Of a stretch of DNA of 64,000 nt, positions 33,103 to 41,857 are shown piece after piece. Numbering within the stretch: the stretch's first letter is position 1; each line of letters begins with the position of its first letter. Source of the stretch: Microlunatus speluncae (GTDB lineage: Bacteria > Actinomycetota > Actinomycetes > Propionibacteriales > Propionibacteriaceae). The DNA lies in NCBI RefSeq assembly GCF_009299835.1, contig NZ_VKCZ01000002.1, positions 164,274 to 228,273 of the forward strand, in the 5' to 3' direction. The notes beneath the pieces were generated by a model. The model worked only from the letters and a program-made list of their open reading frames with translations, was not told where the DNA came from and searched no databases. The translations under genes and the position numbers were made by a program.

Positions 33103-33978
33103 AAAGGCGAAGACGATCAGGACCGGCAGCACGGTGATCATCATCGCGGCGAACAGGGTGACCCACTGGCTGCCGTAGGTCGCGGCCTGGTTGAGCTGCC
33201 AGAGGCCGACCGGCAGGGTCATCCGTTCCGGCGTCGAGATGAAGACCAGGGCGTAGAAGAACTCATTCCAATTGTTCAGGAAGCTGATGATCGTGATCGA
33301 GGCCATGCCCGGCCCGAGCAGCGGCACGATCACCCGGACGAACGTCGCGGCCGGGCCGGCGCCGTCGACCGCGGCGGCCTCCTCGAGTTCCCGCGGCAGG
33401 GTCTTCATGAAGCCGACCATGACGAAGATGTTGAACGGCAGGTTGTAGGTCGCATACACCAAGATCAAACCGAGCTGGGTGTCCAGCAGCCCGAAATCCT
33501 GCAGGGTCAGATACAGCGGGATGAAGGTCACCATCCACGGCACCATCAGGCCGGAGACGAACACGGCGAGGATGATCGCCGAGCCGCGGAACCGGATCCG
33601 GGCCAGCGGATAGGCCGCCAGCACGGACAGACCGACGCCGAGCGCGGTCGCCCCGACTCCGACCAGCAGGCTGTTGCCGAAATAGGTGGCGACGCCGGCG
33701 CTGCGCCAGGCCTCGGCGAAGTTGCCGAACGACCAGGTCGCGGTGAGTGCGAACGGGGAGGTGCCGATGAAGTCGGTGTTCGTCTTCAGCGAGGCGTTCA
33801 GCACCCAGACGTACGCGCCGATCGCCGAGGCGCTGCCGATCCCCATGATCAGGTAGAAGATCAGGTGGAAGGTCCGGAACGGGGCAAGATCGCCGCGCGG
33901 CTGCCGCGCCCGGCGGCTGGTCCGGGCCGGGGCGGTCGCGGTGACGGGGTCGCTCACGGTGTCAGTACTCAAGATCAT
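33055..33978 (-). CDS. ABC sugar transporter permease (MalG-like)
   Basis: 307 residues. BPD_transp_1 membrane protein with about six transmembrane helices after a cytoplasmic Arg-rich N-terminus. The EAA loop lies at EELEEAAAVDGAGPAATFVRVIVPLLGPG, near residues 206-234. FPLARIRFRG-type sequence precedes it (AAYPLARIRFRGS). Third gene of a binding protein, MalF-like, MalG-like operon; the usual ATPase is absent, so a shared MsmK-type ATPase elsewhere is likely needed. Confidence 0.94.
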   Translation of the reverse strand: MILSTDTVSDPVTATAPARTSRRARQPRGDLAPFRTFHLIFYLIMGIGSASAIGAYVWVLNASLKTNTDFIGTSPFALTATWSFGNFAEAWRSAGVATYFGNSLLVGVGATALGVGLSVLAAYPLARIRFRGSAIILAVFVSGLMVPWMVTFIPLYLTLQDFGLLDTQLGLILVYATYNLPFNIFVMVGFMKTLPRELEEAAAVDGAGPAATFVRVIVPLLGPGMASITIISFLNNWNEFFYALVFISTPERMTLPVGLWQLNQAATYGSQWVTLFAAMMITVLPVLIVFAFLQKHITRGLTAGSLK

Positions 33979-34840
33979 CTCGCTTCAACAGCCGGTTCAG
34001 CCCCAGCGCCACCACCAGCAGGATCGCGACCAGGACGATGCCCATCGCGGCGGCGTAACCGTAGTCGGCCTGATCGATCGCGGTCCGGTACATCAGCGTC
34101 GCGGTGATCTCGGTGGAGCCGAACGGGCCGCCGTCGGTCATGATGAAGACGAACGCGAAGGCTTGCAGACTCTGCACGAACCAGAGCACGATCAGCACCC
34201 GGAACAGGTCGCTCATCATCGGCAGCATGATCCGCCAGAAGACCTGCCACTCCCCCGCCCCGTCGATCCGAGCGGCCTCGAGCACCTCGTTCGGCAGCCG
34301 GGAGAAGCCGGCCGAGATCAGGATGATCCAGATCCCGATGCCGTGCCAGACTGCGGCGAAGGCCACCGCCGACAGCGCGGTCCGCGGATCGCCGAGCAGC
34401 ACCGGGATCAGCTCACCGAGCCCGATCGTGGCGAACGCCGGATTGATCAACCCGAGGGTCGGATGGAAGATGAACTTCCACATCAGGGCGACCACGGCGA
34501 CCGAGAGCACCACCGGCGAGAAGATCAGGAACCGGAAGATCCGCTCACCCCGTAGCCGGTGGTGGAACGCCCAGGCGACGGCGATCGCCGGCGGGAACAG
34601 CATGCAGCCGCCGATCACCGCCAGCAGGATCGCGTTGCGCAGCGACGTCAGATATTGGCCGTCGCCGAACACTGCCAGGTAGTTCTCGATCCCGACCAGC
34701 TTGGAGCGGCCGGTCCGGGAATACTCGCTGAGCGAGATCACCACGGTCCGGCCCAACGGATACAGGAAGAACGTGCCGAGCAGCACCAGGGCCGGCAGCA
34801 GGAACGGGATGATGATCCGACGCTGGGCCTTGGCGAACAT
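33962..34840 (-). CDS. ABC sugar transporter permease (MalF-like)
   Basis: 292 residues from ATG 34840. Six transmembrane segments: IIIPFLLPALVLLGTFFLYPLGRTVVIS at the start, and the EAA loop at EVLEAARIDGAGEWQVFWRIMLPMMSD, near residues 204-230. It overlaps the MalG-like gene by 17 bases and starts 2 bases after the binding-protein gene. Heterodimer partner of the next permease for oligosaccharide or glycoside import. Confidence 0.94.
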   Translation of the reverse strand: MFAKAQRRIIIPFLLPALVLLGTFFLYPLGRTVVISLSEYSRTGRSKLVGIENYLAVFGDGQYLTSLRNAILLAVIGGCMLFPPAIAVAWAFHHRLRGERIFRFLIFSPVVLSVAVVALMWKFIFHPTLGLINPAFATIGLGELIPVLLGDPRTALSAVAFAAVWHGIGIWIILISAGFSRLPNEVLEAARIDGAGEWQVFWRIMLPMMSDLFRVLIVLWFVQSLQAFAFVFIMTDGGPFGSTEITATLMYRTAIDQADYGYAAAMGIVLVAILLVVALGLNRLLKRDDLEY

Positions 34841-34842
34841 GA

Positions 34843-36189
34843 TCAGTTCTTGTGCTGCTTGCGCAGCGCCGCGTCCAACCGCTCGATCGTCTGCGGCGCG
34901 TCCTGCTCACCGAAGAACAGCCGGGCGATCTCGGCGTAGACCGTCTCGTACACCTTGGTCCCGCTCATCGAGAACTCGCGCGGCACCAGGGTCGACGCCT
35001 CGCTGATGATCTTGTCGATGCCGGTGACGCCGTCCGGGCTGGGCACCCCGCGCACGGCGGACAGGTCGCCGAGCTTGGTCGCCCGTTCCGTCTGCACCTC
35101 GACGCTGGTGACCCGGCTGGCCCAGGTCAGGGCCATGCCCTGGTTCTCGCTCTCGGCGTTGATCGAGATCAACTGCGCGGCCGCCATCAGCGCCTTCTGA
35201 TCACCGGCGCCGCCGTCGACCGCCGGGAACGGCAGCACGCCGACCTCGAAGCCTTCCGGGATGACGTCCTTCATCTCGCTGACCAGCCAGTTACCCATCA
35301 AGATCATCCCGGCCTTGCCCTGGAAGAACAGGGCCTGCGCCGGGGTGAAGTCGGTGCCCTGGAAGCCCTTGATGAAGAACTCCCCGTCGCGCAACTCCTG
35401 CACGTGCTGCAGCCCGGCCAGGAAGCCCGGATCCTCGGTGATGTGGCCTTCGCCGCCGACCAGGACCTGGTTCGCCTTCTCCCAGCCGACCGTGCGCAGC
35501 CAGAGGTTGTCCGACCACATGCCCATGTACGGCTGGAACAGACCGGTGACCGCGATCGGGTCGACGCCGGCCGCCTTGAGCGCCTCGGCCGCGGCCAGCA
35601 CCTCGGTCCAGGTGGTCGGCGGAGTGATCGACTTCTCGGTGAACAGCTTGGCGTTGTAGAAGAGCACCTGGGTCGACAGCTCGGTCGGCACACCGTAGAT
35701 CTTCTGGCTCTCCGGGTGGGTCATGAAGCCCAGCGCGGCGGGCGAGAAGTTGTCCAGCCACGGCTTGCCCGAGGTCGGGTCGTTCTGCTCCAGGTACGGC
35801 CGCAGGTCGAGCAGCAGGCCGTCGTCGGCCCAGGCCAGCTGAGCCGGGTTGGTCCCGTCGAACATGCCGTAGTCGACGTCGAGCCCGTCACCGCCACGCC
35901 AGCGCTGCTCCAGGGCCGGCCGGGCCTCGGTGTTGGCGAAGGTGAGCGTGATCTTGGACCCGGCGATCTCGGCTTCGATCTTCTTCGCCAGTTGATCAAG
36001 ATAGGCCAGGCCCGGCGTCCCCTTCGCGGTCAGTACGCCGACCTCGATCGGTCCGCCGGTCACCTCGGACCGCCAGTCCTCGGCCTTCGGCGCGTCGGTC
36101 GGCCCTGCGTTGCCGCCGGAATTGCACCCGGACAGCGCCAACCCGGCCCCGATGGCCCCGGCACCGAATAAGAGTTCCCGCCTTCTCAT
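34843..36189 (-). CDS. Extracellular solute-binding lipoprotein (family 1)
   Basis: 448 residues from ATG 36189. Signal with twin Arg (MRRRELLFGAGAIGAGLALSGC), lipobox Cys at residue 22. The body resembles MalE/UgpB family 1 binding proteins (TTWTEVLAAAEALKAAGVDPIAVTG; GKAGMILMGNWLVSEMK near 300-315). It captures a sugar for the two permeases downstream. The upstream region 36190-36300 is AT-rich with repeated TTC-N-GAA motifs, suggesting a regulated promoter. Confidence 0.93.
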   Translation of the reverse strand: MRRRELLFGAGAIGAGLALSGCNSGGNAGPTDAPKAEDWRSEVTGGPIEVGVLTAKGTPGLAYLDQLAKKIEAEIAGSKITLTFANTEARPALEQRWRGGDGLDVDYGMFDGTNPAQLAWADDGLLLDLRPYLEQNDPTSGKPWLDNFSPAALGFMTHPESQKIYGVPTELSTQVLFYNAKLFTEKSITPPTTWTEVLAAAEALKAAGVDPIAVTGLFQPYMGMWSDNLWLRTVGWEKANQVLVGGEGHITEDPGFLAGLQHVQELRDGEFFIKGFQGTDFTPAQALFFQGKAGMILMGNWLVSEMKDVIPEGFEVGVLPFPAVDGGAGDQKALMAAAQLISINAESENQGMALTWASRVTSVEVQTERATKLGDLSAVRGVPSPDGVTGIDKIISEASTLVPREFSMSGTKVYETVYAEIARLFFGEQDAPQTIERLDAALRKQHKN

Positions 36190-36219
36190 CGTCTCCCCCT
36201 CTCGCTGACTGCACTGTGG

Positions 36220-36280
36220 CGATCATCTTCCGAATGATCTATTTTCAGAATGTCGTAAACGTATCCAGAATACCGAGCAC
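36220..36280 (-). promoter_or_regulatory. AT-rich promoter/operator region of the sugar ABC operon
   Basis: Three similar blocks, CTTCCGAATGA, TTTCAGAATGT and TCCAGAATAC, occur in tandem just upstream of the binding-protein gene in otherwise GC-rich DNA. Probably operator repeats plus promoter; the regulator is unknown. Confidence 0.4.
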
Positions 36281-36365
36281 ACTACGCCGAGCGGATCGGC
36301 TCCGCAAGCGATTCGGGGAATGTCCGGCCGCTGTTACCGACCCGCAACACGCCGGCGCGGAACAC

Positions 36366-37322
36366 TCAGTCCAGCGCCGGCAGCAGGTCGTCGAATTCGG
36401 CCAGGAACCGGTCGATCATGGCCAGATCCTCGCCGTCCAACTCGTGCCGCGGCGGCCGGCAGTACGGGCTGCCGATCAGGCCACGCCGGAAGGAGATCAT
36501 CTTCTCGGTCGCGATGATCCGCTCCGTGTCCAACATCCAGTACGAGATGTAGGGCAGCAACCGGGCGTGCAGCCGGTCTCCGCCGTCGAGATCACCGGCG
36601 GCGAACCGGCCCCAGATCTCCTGGTAGAGCTCGGTGAACGAGCAGCCCGGCTGGGTGCCGACGCAGCCGCGGCGGAACGCGTCCGGCAACTGCACCCCGG
36701 CGTAGCCCTCGACCGCCAGGATCGGTGGGTCGAGCCGGCCGAGCTCGGCGATGTAGGGGCCGGGCGGCGACGACTCGACCTTGACCAGGGCCAGATTCGG
36801 ATGATCACGGACCAGGCCGGCCAGGCCCTGCGGATCAAGGCTGGTGCCGGTCTCGGTCGGCGCGTACTGCAGCACCACGGCCGTGTCCGGCACCGCCGCG
36901 AGCACGGCCCGGAGGTGCGCCTCGATTGCCGCCGCCGACGGCGCCAGCAGGTGCGGCGGCAGCAGGTTGATCGCATCCGCGCCGGCGTCGACCGACCAGC
37001 GGGCCCGGTGCACCGCCAGTCGGGTCGCGTGATCTTGGACCGCGGCGATCACCGCGACATCCGGATAGCTCGCCGCCTCCTTGATCAACACCTCGGTCAG
37101 CTGGCGCCGTTCTTCCTCGGAGAGCTTGTAGAACTCGCCGGCGAAGCCGGGGAACATGACACTGCTGACGCCGGTGTCGAGGACGTAGCCGACCACCCGG
37201 CGGAAGTCGTCGAACGCGACCTCGCCGTCATCGGTGAACGGCACCTCCAGCACCGGCGAGACGCCGCGGATCAAGGCCGAGGCCTCGACCGGGGTCCGGC
37301 TCTTGGACGCGATCATGGTCAT
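36366..37322 (-). CDS. DapA-like class I aldolase/dehydratase (DHDPS family)
   Basis: 318 residues. TIM-barrel pyruvate-dependent aldolase superfamily: GVSPVLEVPFTDDGEVAFDDFRR at the start, GFAGEFYKLSEEER (the usual G-T-T-GE region), Tyr in VVLQYAPTETG near residue 151, and Schiff-base Lys in LALVKVESSPPGP near residue 178. The family includes 2-keto-3-deoxy sugar-acid aldolases and dehydratases. Its position downstream of three amidohydrolases suggests it cleaves or dehydrates a keto-deoxy acid made by them. The gene ends 176 bases before the sugar ABC operon promoter. Confidence 0.9.
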   Translation of the reverse strand: MTMIASKSRTPVEASALIRGVSPVLEVPFTDDGEVAFDDFRRVVGYVLDTGVSSVMFPGFAGEFYKLSEEERRQLTEVLIKEAASYPDVAVIAAVQDHATRLAVHRARWSVDAGADAINLLPPHLLAPSAAAIEAHLRAVLAAVPDTAVVLQYAPTETGTSLDPQGLAGLVRDHPNLALVKVESSPPGPYIAELGRLDPPILAVEGYAGVQLPDAFRRGCVGTQPGCSFTELYQEIWGRFAAGDLDGGDRLHARLLPYISYWMLDTERIIATEKMISFRRGLIGSPYCRPPRHELDGEDLAMIDRFLAEFDDLLPALD

Positions 37323-37328
37323 CTCGGC

Positions 37329-38081
37329 TCAGTCCTTCCCGCGGGCGGACCCGTCAAGCAGCCCGGCCAGCGTCCCGCCGCTGACCGCCGCCTTGTCCTC
37401 GGCCGGGATCGGCCAGTCGTTGATCCGCTTCACCTCGCCGGCCGCGGTCGCGTACGGCAGATCGGTGCTGAAGATCACCCGGGAAGCGCCGATCTCCGGA
37501 TCGCGGACGAACTCGGACAGGACCGTGTCCCACGGCGCGTAGCTGGTGTCGGCGTACAGGTTCGGCGCGTGCCGCAGCGCCGGCGCGGCGTCGATCCAGA
37601 AGTCGGTGGCGCCGCTGCGGCCCATCAGGAAGGACAGGCCGGGATAGCGACGGGCCAGCAGCGCCAGCGGCATCGGCAGGTGGCCCGGCGGCGTGCCGGT
37701 GCGGACGTAGACGAACCAGCCGACCGACTCGGCGTAGGCCAGCAGCGGATCGACCAGCCCGTCCAGCAGGTCGAAGCCCTGCAGGCTGGAGTCGACCGCC
37801 AGCGCGCGGGCGCCGGCGGCCCGGGCCCGCTCCAGCTCGGCCAGCGCCTCCTCGCCCAGCCACGGATTGGCCACGGCATAAGGGATCAGCCGGCCGTCCG
37901 AGGCAGCCGCGGCTGCCGTGGTCGCGTCGTTGCCGGCCCGATTGGCGATCGCGATCTGGGCCTCACTGGGCGCGATCATGGTCCAGTCGATGCCGTGTTC
38001 GTCCATGATCGACAACAGTTCGGCGACCTCGAGCGAGCACTCGCGGTGCTGCCCGATCCGGACGTGGGCGTCGATGATCAT
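37329..38081 (-). CDS. Amidohydrolase-family protein lacking most metal-binding histidines
   Basis: 250 residues from ATG 38081. Amidohydrolase_2-like barrel, but at ligand positions it reads DAHVRIG (HVR instead of HxH), FVYVRTGTP (Arg where His is usual) and SFLMGRSGATDFW (Arg instead of His); only the final Asp in FSTDLPYA is kept. The first His (residue 6) is also present. It is therefore probably not a standard metal-dependent hydrolase. Overlaps the next amidohydrolase gene by 4 bases, so it may form a hetero-oligomer with it. Confidence 0.85.
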   Translation of the reverse strand: MIIDAHVRIGQHRECSLEVAELLSIMDEHGIDWTMIAPSEAQIAIANRAGNDATTAAAAASDGRLIPYAVANPWLGEEALAELERARAAGARALAVDSSLQGFDLLDGLVDPLLAYAESVGWFVYVRTGTPPGHLPMPLALLARRYPGLSFLMGRSGATDFWIDAAPALRHAPNLYADTSYAPWDTVLSEFVRDPEIGASRVIFSTDLPYATAAGEVKRINDWPIPAEDKAAVSGGTLAGLLDGSARGKD

Positions 38082-38965
38082 GAGCGGGTCCTCCTCGGAT
38101 CGGCCAGCCCGAGCGCGGTGAGCGCGTCGGCGTTGATGATGTTTTCGATCACGTCCTCCGGGATCCGCGGGAACTTCGTCCCCTCGACGATGTCGTTGGC
38201 CCGGCGCAGCCCCGCCATCGCCTCACCGGTGGTGGCGATCGGGAAATCCGAACCCAGCAACAGTTTCCCGGCCGCACCCCACTCGGTGGCGAACAGCAGT
38301 GACTCGTACAGCACCCACGGCCGCAGGTAGATCGAGGAGACGTCGGCGTACACGTGCGGATGCTTGCGGATGGTGACCACGGTCTCCCGCGCCCACGGAT
38401 GCCCCATGTGCGCCATCACGATCCGCAGCTCCGGGAACGCGATCGCGACCTCGTCGGTGACCAGCGGGAACGTGTAGCGCAGCGGCGCGTGCCGGATCGG
38501 CGAGGCGCCCTGGTGAAACAGGATCGGCAGCCCCTCCCGCTCGCAGTAGCGGTAGAACTCCATCGCCGGCTCGCCCAGCGGCTCGAACTCCTGGTAGTTG
38601 GCGCCGAGCTTGACGCCGACCAGCCCGAGCGAGCGGGCCCGTTCGACCTCCTCCCAGACGCCGGGCTTGGTCGGGTTGACCGACATGAAACCGATCGCCT
38701 TGTCCGGCCGGGAGGCGACGTAGGCCGCGGTCGCGGTGTTGGTGTCCTCCGGCTTGTAGGACAGCCCGGTCGAGGCGAGCGGATCGTCGGCGGCGATGTT
38801 GAACACGATCGCCACATCGGCCGGCTCGATCGCCTGATCGAAGTCCGCCCAGGTGTTGGAGGTGATCACGTCCCGGTCGGTCCGCCAGGCGCTGAACGAC
38901 TTGAAGTCCTCCTCCGGCACCTCATGGGTGTGGGTCGGGGTGTGACAGTGCACATCAACGATCAT
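38078..38965 (-). CDS. Amidohydrolase 2 family protein (COG2159-like)
   Basis: 295 residues from ATG 38965. Metal ligands intact: VDVHCHTP (HxH at 6-8), ILFHQGA, VMAHMGHPW, LLGSDFP. The family includes gamma-resorcylate decarboxylase, aminocarboxymuconate-semialdehyde decarboxylase and lactone hydrolases or isomerases. In a sugar-acid context, lactone hydrolysis or decarboxylation are both possible. Overlaps its neighbours on both sides by 4 bases. Confidence 0.9.
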   Translation of the reverse strand: MIVDVHCHTPTHTHEVPEEDFKSFSAWRTDRDVITSNTWADFDQAIEPADVAIVFNIAADDPLASTGLSYKPEDTNTATAAYVASRPDKAIGFMSVNPTKPGVWEEVERARSLGLVGVKLGANYQEFEPLGEPAMEFYRYCEREGLPILFHQGASPIRHAPLRYTFPLVTDEVAIAFPELRIVMAHMGHPWARETVVTIRKHPHVYADVSSIYLRPWVLYESLLFATEWGAAGKLLLGSDFPIATTGEAMAGLRRANDIVEGTKFPRIPEDVIENIINADALTALGLADPRRTRS

Positions 38966-39723
38966 GGGAGGCGCTCCAACAGCTTGGCGGGGTTGTCGAT
39001 CAACATGGCCTGCTTCTCCGCGGCGGTGATCCCCCAGTGATCGATCTCGGCGACGCGGGCCTGCGCATAGTCCTGGCTGGCCTTGTCGGACAGCCCCGCG
39101 TCGGTGCCGAACAGGACCTTGCCCGGCGCGCCGCGGCGGCAGATCTCCCGGGCCGCGTACGGCGGCGTGCCGCAGATGCAGATGTAGAGGTTGTCGGTGG
39201 CGTTGGCGTACGCCAGCGACTCCCGCCACAGGTCGTGCAGGCCGGCATGGCCGAGGATCACCGGCACGGTCGGATGCCGCCGGGCCAGCGCGGCGATCTG
39301 GCCCGCGGTCGAATACGGCGGCGTGCCGTCGTGACAGAGCAGGATGCCGGAGTGTTCGGCGACGACTTCCATGATCGGATCGAGGATCTGCTCGTGCATG
39401 CTGAACCCCTGCAGCCAGGGATGCAGCTTGAGCCCCTTCAGCCCGAGCTCGGCGAAACTGCGCTTGGTCTCGGCCAGAGCCTCCGGCCGGCGCGGGTTGT
39501 AGGAGCCGAAGCCGATCAGGCGATCCGGGAATGCGGCGACGAACTCGGCCAGGGCCTCATTGGCCTGCGGGGTGGAGTTGAACAGCCCGTCGTGGCTGAG
39601 CACCACGGCCTGATCGATCGCCGACTGATCCATGAAGTCGACGAATTCGGCCGCGCCGAAGGTCGCCCCGCCGAGCCAACTGGCGGTCTCCCAGGCCGGG
39701 GTGTGGGTGTGGAAGTCGATCAC
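38962..39723 (-). CDS. Amidohydrolase 2 family protein
   Basis: 253 residues from GTG 39723 (VIDFHTHTPAWE). Ligands intact: DFHTHTP, ILLCHDGTP, VILGHAGLHD, LFGTDAGL. Paralogous to the other two in this run but divergent enough to imply distinct steps. The upstream reading frame continues open but is antisense to real gene content, so the GTG start coupled to the creatininase-family stop is preferred. No signal peptide. Confidence 0.88.
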   Translation of the reverse strand: MIDFHTHTPAWETASWLGGATFGAAEFVDFMDQSAIDQAVVLSHDGLFNSTPQANEALAEFVAAFPDRLIGFGSYNPRRPEALAETKRSFAELGLKGLKLHPWLQGFSMHEQILDPIMEVVAEHSGILLCHDGTPPYSTAGQIAALARRHPTVPVILGHAGLHDLWRESLAYANATDNLYICICGTPPYAAREICRRGAPGKVLFGTDAGLSDKASQDYAQARVAEIDHWGITAAEKQAMLIDNPAKLLERLP

Positions 39724-40508
39724 TCTGCGGACTCCTCCTGTGCCAATTCGATCTGTGCCAATCCGATGATGGCGGCCTCGGTCGCGGCGACCAGCTCGTC
39801 GAGGAGCTCTTGGCCCTGCGCGGCGGTGGCCCGCTCCGGATGGTCGGTGTAACCGTCGATCGCCTTCCAGACGGCCGATCCGTGGATCGCCGCTCCGCCT
39901 GAGATCGAGCCCGCGGTCGGCGGGTCGGACCGGATCGGCCGGTCCAGCACCAGCTCGGGCCGGACGGCCATGATCATCGCCGTCTCGAACTCGCCGGCAT
40001 GGCCCGGCACCGGGCCGGTGCAGGAGCGGCGGACCGACCACCGGTCGCGATCGGCACCGCCGGCCGCCCAGTAGTCGAGGTGACCGACCGTCAGCCCGGG
40101 GGCGGCATTGGTGGCCGCCGCGGCCGCCGCCGCGCAGCCGCCCATGTTGCCGCCGTGCCCGTTGATGATCAACACCCGGACGCCGCCGCTGGCCACGATC
40201 GAGGACAGGATCTCGGTCAGCATCGTGATCAACGTCGCCGGGGTGATCGACAGCGTGCCGCCGAACGGCAGATGGTGATCGGACGCGCCGACCGGCAGGG
40301 TCGGCGTGATCACCAGGTCGGTGCCCAGCACCGTGGCCGCCCGGTCGGCCGCCCGGGCGGCGACCTCGCCGGCCAGCAAGTGATCGGTGCCGGTGGGCAG
40401 AAAGGGGCCGTGCTGCTCGGTCGCGCCGATCGGCAGCAGCACCAGCGCCTCCGGCAGGATCCGGGTCAGCGTCGCGCGGTCGGTCTCGGCCCAGCGTCGT
40501 ACGGTCAT
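39720..40508 (-). CDS. Creatininase family amidohydrolase
   Basis: 262 residues from ATG 40508. Signatures: LPIGATEQHGPFLPTGTD near residues 25-42 (metal-binding Glu, His, Asp), LIINGHGGNMGG near 113-124 and GHAGEFETAMIM near 168-179. The family contains creatininase, MftE and lactam or amide hydrolases. Being embedded between three amidohydrolases and a dehydrogenase suggests hydrolysis of a cyclic amide or lactone. Overlaps both neighbours by 4 bases. Confidence 0.92.
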   Translation of the reverse strand: MTVRRWAETDRATLTRILPEALVLLPIGATEQHGPFLPTGTDHLLAGEVAARAADRAATVLGTDLVITPTLPVGASDHHLPFGGTLSITPATLITMLTEILSSIVASGGVRVLIINGHGGNMGGCAAAAAAATNAAPGLTVGHLDYWAAGGADRDRWSVRRSCTGPVPGHAGEFETAMIMAVRPELVLDRPIRSDPPTAGSISGGAAIHGSAVWKAIDGYTDHPERATAAQGQELLDELVAATEAAIIGLAQIELAQEESAE

Positions 40509-41674
40509 CGCTCGCTCCTCGTCGCGTCGTCGGCCCCGGCCGGCGGGGCGGTCGATCCGGAGTCTGCCAAAGAGCTGTCGGTGTCGAAGGGCAAGCCACT
40601 TCGTTCCCTGAGCTTGTCGAAGGGCAAGTCCGATCCATCAGCCTCCGGGGACGAACGGGCTTGCCCTTCGACAGGCTCAGGGAACGAAGGAGCCAGGGCG
40701 CGTTGCTGCAGGCGCTGGCTGGTGATCAGGGCCGCGATGCCGTCGTCCAGGCTCGGCTCGGCGGTGCCGCCGGCCAGCAGGTCGGCGAATCGGTCGACCT
40801 GCCGGTCGAAGCAGCGGGTCCCCCGGTCCGGCTCGAACCGATGGCGTACGGGTTCGCGGCCGGCCAGCTCGACGGTGAGGTCGAAGCTGCCACCGTCCAA
40901 CGTCGCCAGGCCGCCGTCGCCGAAGAAGATCAACTCGCAGCGCGGCTGGGCCGGCGTGAACCAGCCGAACTCGAGCAGCACCGTCGCCCCCGGATACGTC
41001 AGCCGGCCGCCGATCAGATTCGGCGCGGCCAGGCCGGGCCGGGTGGTCGTGGCCCAGGCGTCCTCGATCTCCCCCACCCCGCCGAACAGGCTGCTCAGCC
41101 AATCGAAGACATGCGCACCCTCGTGGATCACCGGCGAGCCGTGCTGCAGGGTTTCGGTGATCAACCGATCATGATCATGATCGCCGTGGGCCAGCTCGTC
41201 GTAGATCGCGGCCCGGACCAGCAGCGGATCCCCCAGTGCGCCGTCGGTGATCAAGGTCCGCAACTCGTCCAGGGCCGGATCGTGGCGATAGGTCAGGCCG
41301 ACCTGGATCCGAGCCCGCTCGGCGGCGTGCAGCACCGCGTAGAGCTCGGCGTCCTCGATCGACGGTGCGACCGGCTTCTCGGCCAGCACGGCCGGGCCGG
41401 CCCGCGCGATCCGTACGGTCAGATCGGGGGTGACCCACGGCGGCGTCGCCAGCACGACGCCGTCGGGCCCCTCCGCGAGCACCTGCTCCAGGTCCTGGTG
41501 GATCACCACGTCGGTCCGGCCGTGCCGTTCGAGCACCTCGGCCGCGAGCCGCCGCCGGTCGGACGAGGGATCGGCAACCGCCACCAACCGCAGCCGCTCG
41601 GAACGGAGCAGGGCCGGCAGATGTGCACCAAGCCCGATCTCGCCGAGTCCGACCAGCGCTACCTGCCCCGTCAC
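40505..41674 (-). CDS. Gfo/Idh/MocA family dehydrogenase with repeat-derived C-terminus
   Basis: 389 residues from ATG 41674. NAD(P)-binding GLGEIGLGAHLPALL near residues 9-23, the EKP motif (VLAEKPVAP, near 97-105), and YRHDP with a second-domain His region (HEGAHVFDWL). Sugar or inositol dehydrogenase family. After about residue 326 the sequence (SFPEPVEGQARSSP, LPFDKLRERSG, LPFDTDSS) is the translation of intergenic CTTCGACAGGCTCAGG-type repeats, so the original C-terminus was probably lost or extended. Last enzyme before the IclR gene, and first of the leftward operon. Confidence 0.9.
   Translation of the reverse strand: MTGQVALVGLGEIGLGAHLPALLRSERLRLVAVADPSSDRRRLAAEVLERHGRTDVVIHQDLEQVLAEGPDGVVLATPPWVTPDLTVRIARAGPAVLAEKPVAPSIEDAELYAVLHAAERARIQVGLTYRHDPALDELRTLITDGALGDPLLVRAAIYDELAHGDHDHDRLITETLQHGSPVIHEGAHVFDWLSSLFGGVGEIEDAWATTTRPGLAAPNLIGGRLTYPGATVLLEFGWFTPAQPRCELIFFGDGGLATLDGGSFDLTVELAGREPVRHRFEPDRGTRCFDRQVDRFADLLAGGTAEPSLDDGIAALITSQRLQQRALAPSFPEPVEGQARSSPEADGSDLPFDKLRERSGLPFDTDSSLADSGSTAPPAGADDATRSER
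40575..40692. repeat. CTTCGACAGGCTCAGG-type repeats inside a coding region
   Basis: A reverse-oriented copy at about 40600-40626 (TTCGTTCCCTGAGCTTGTCG) and a forward copy at 40661-40690 (GCCCTTCGACAGGCTCAGGG), plus a fragment at 40580-40596. All lie within the last 180 bases of the Gfo/Idh gene. Confidence 0.85.
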
Positions 41675-41704
41675 TCGATGATCACCCCGTCCGAATCCGT
41701 ACCG

Positions 41705-41740
41705 TCTAAATTCGAAATAACGAAGATACTTTCACTTCGT
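41705..41740. promoter_or_regulatory. AT-rich promoter/operator of the Gfo/Idh-amidohydrolase operon
   Basis: TTCGAAAT (41711-41718) followed by AACGAAGAT, 37 bases upstream of the Gfo/Idh start. Related TTCGAA motifs occur before the Rid gene and before the 45458 gene. Confidence 0.45.
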
Positions 41741-41795
41741 CGAACAAAGGCTAATGCCCGTCGAACTCGGATGCAAGATCAGCGACACCCTCCAG

Positions 41796-41845
41796 CCGAG
41801 TTGTAGCGGCTGGGCGCTAGGTGGCCACTCGGTTCTGACAGGTCG
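41796..41845. repeat. Degenerate palindromic element, family A
   Basis: CCGAGTTGTAGCGGCTGG ... CACTCGGTTCTGACAGGTCG keeps the outer ends of family A but has lost part of the stem. Confidence 0.5.
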
Positions 41846-41857
41846 ACACCGGGGATG

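Noticed and set aside
34852..36171. Long + strand frame opposite the sugar-binding lipoprotein
   Set aside because: Antisense shadow with no motif; the lipoprotein frame has signal, lipobox and family features.
40505..40690. Calling the Gfo/Idh gene a pseudogene because of repeats in its 3' end
   Set aside because: The frame stays open, the catalytic regions are intact and it remains overlapped with the next gene; a modified C-terminus is the simpler reading.
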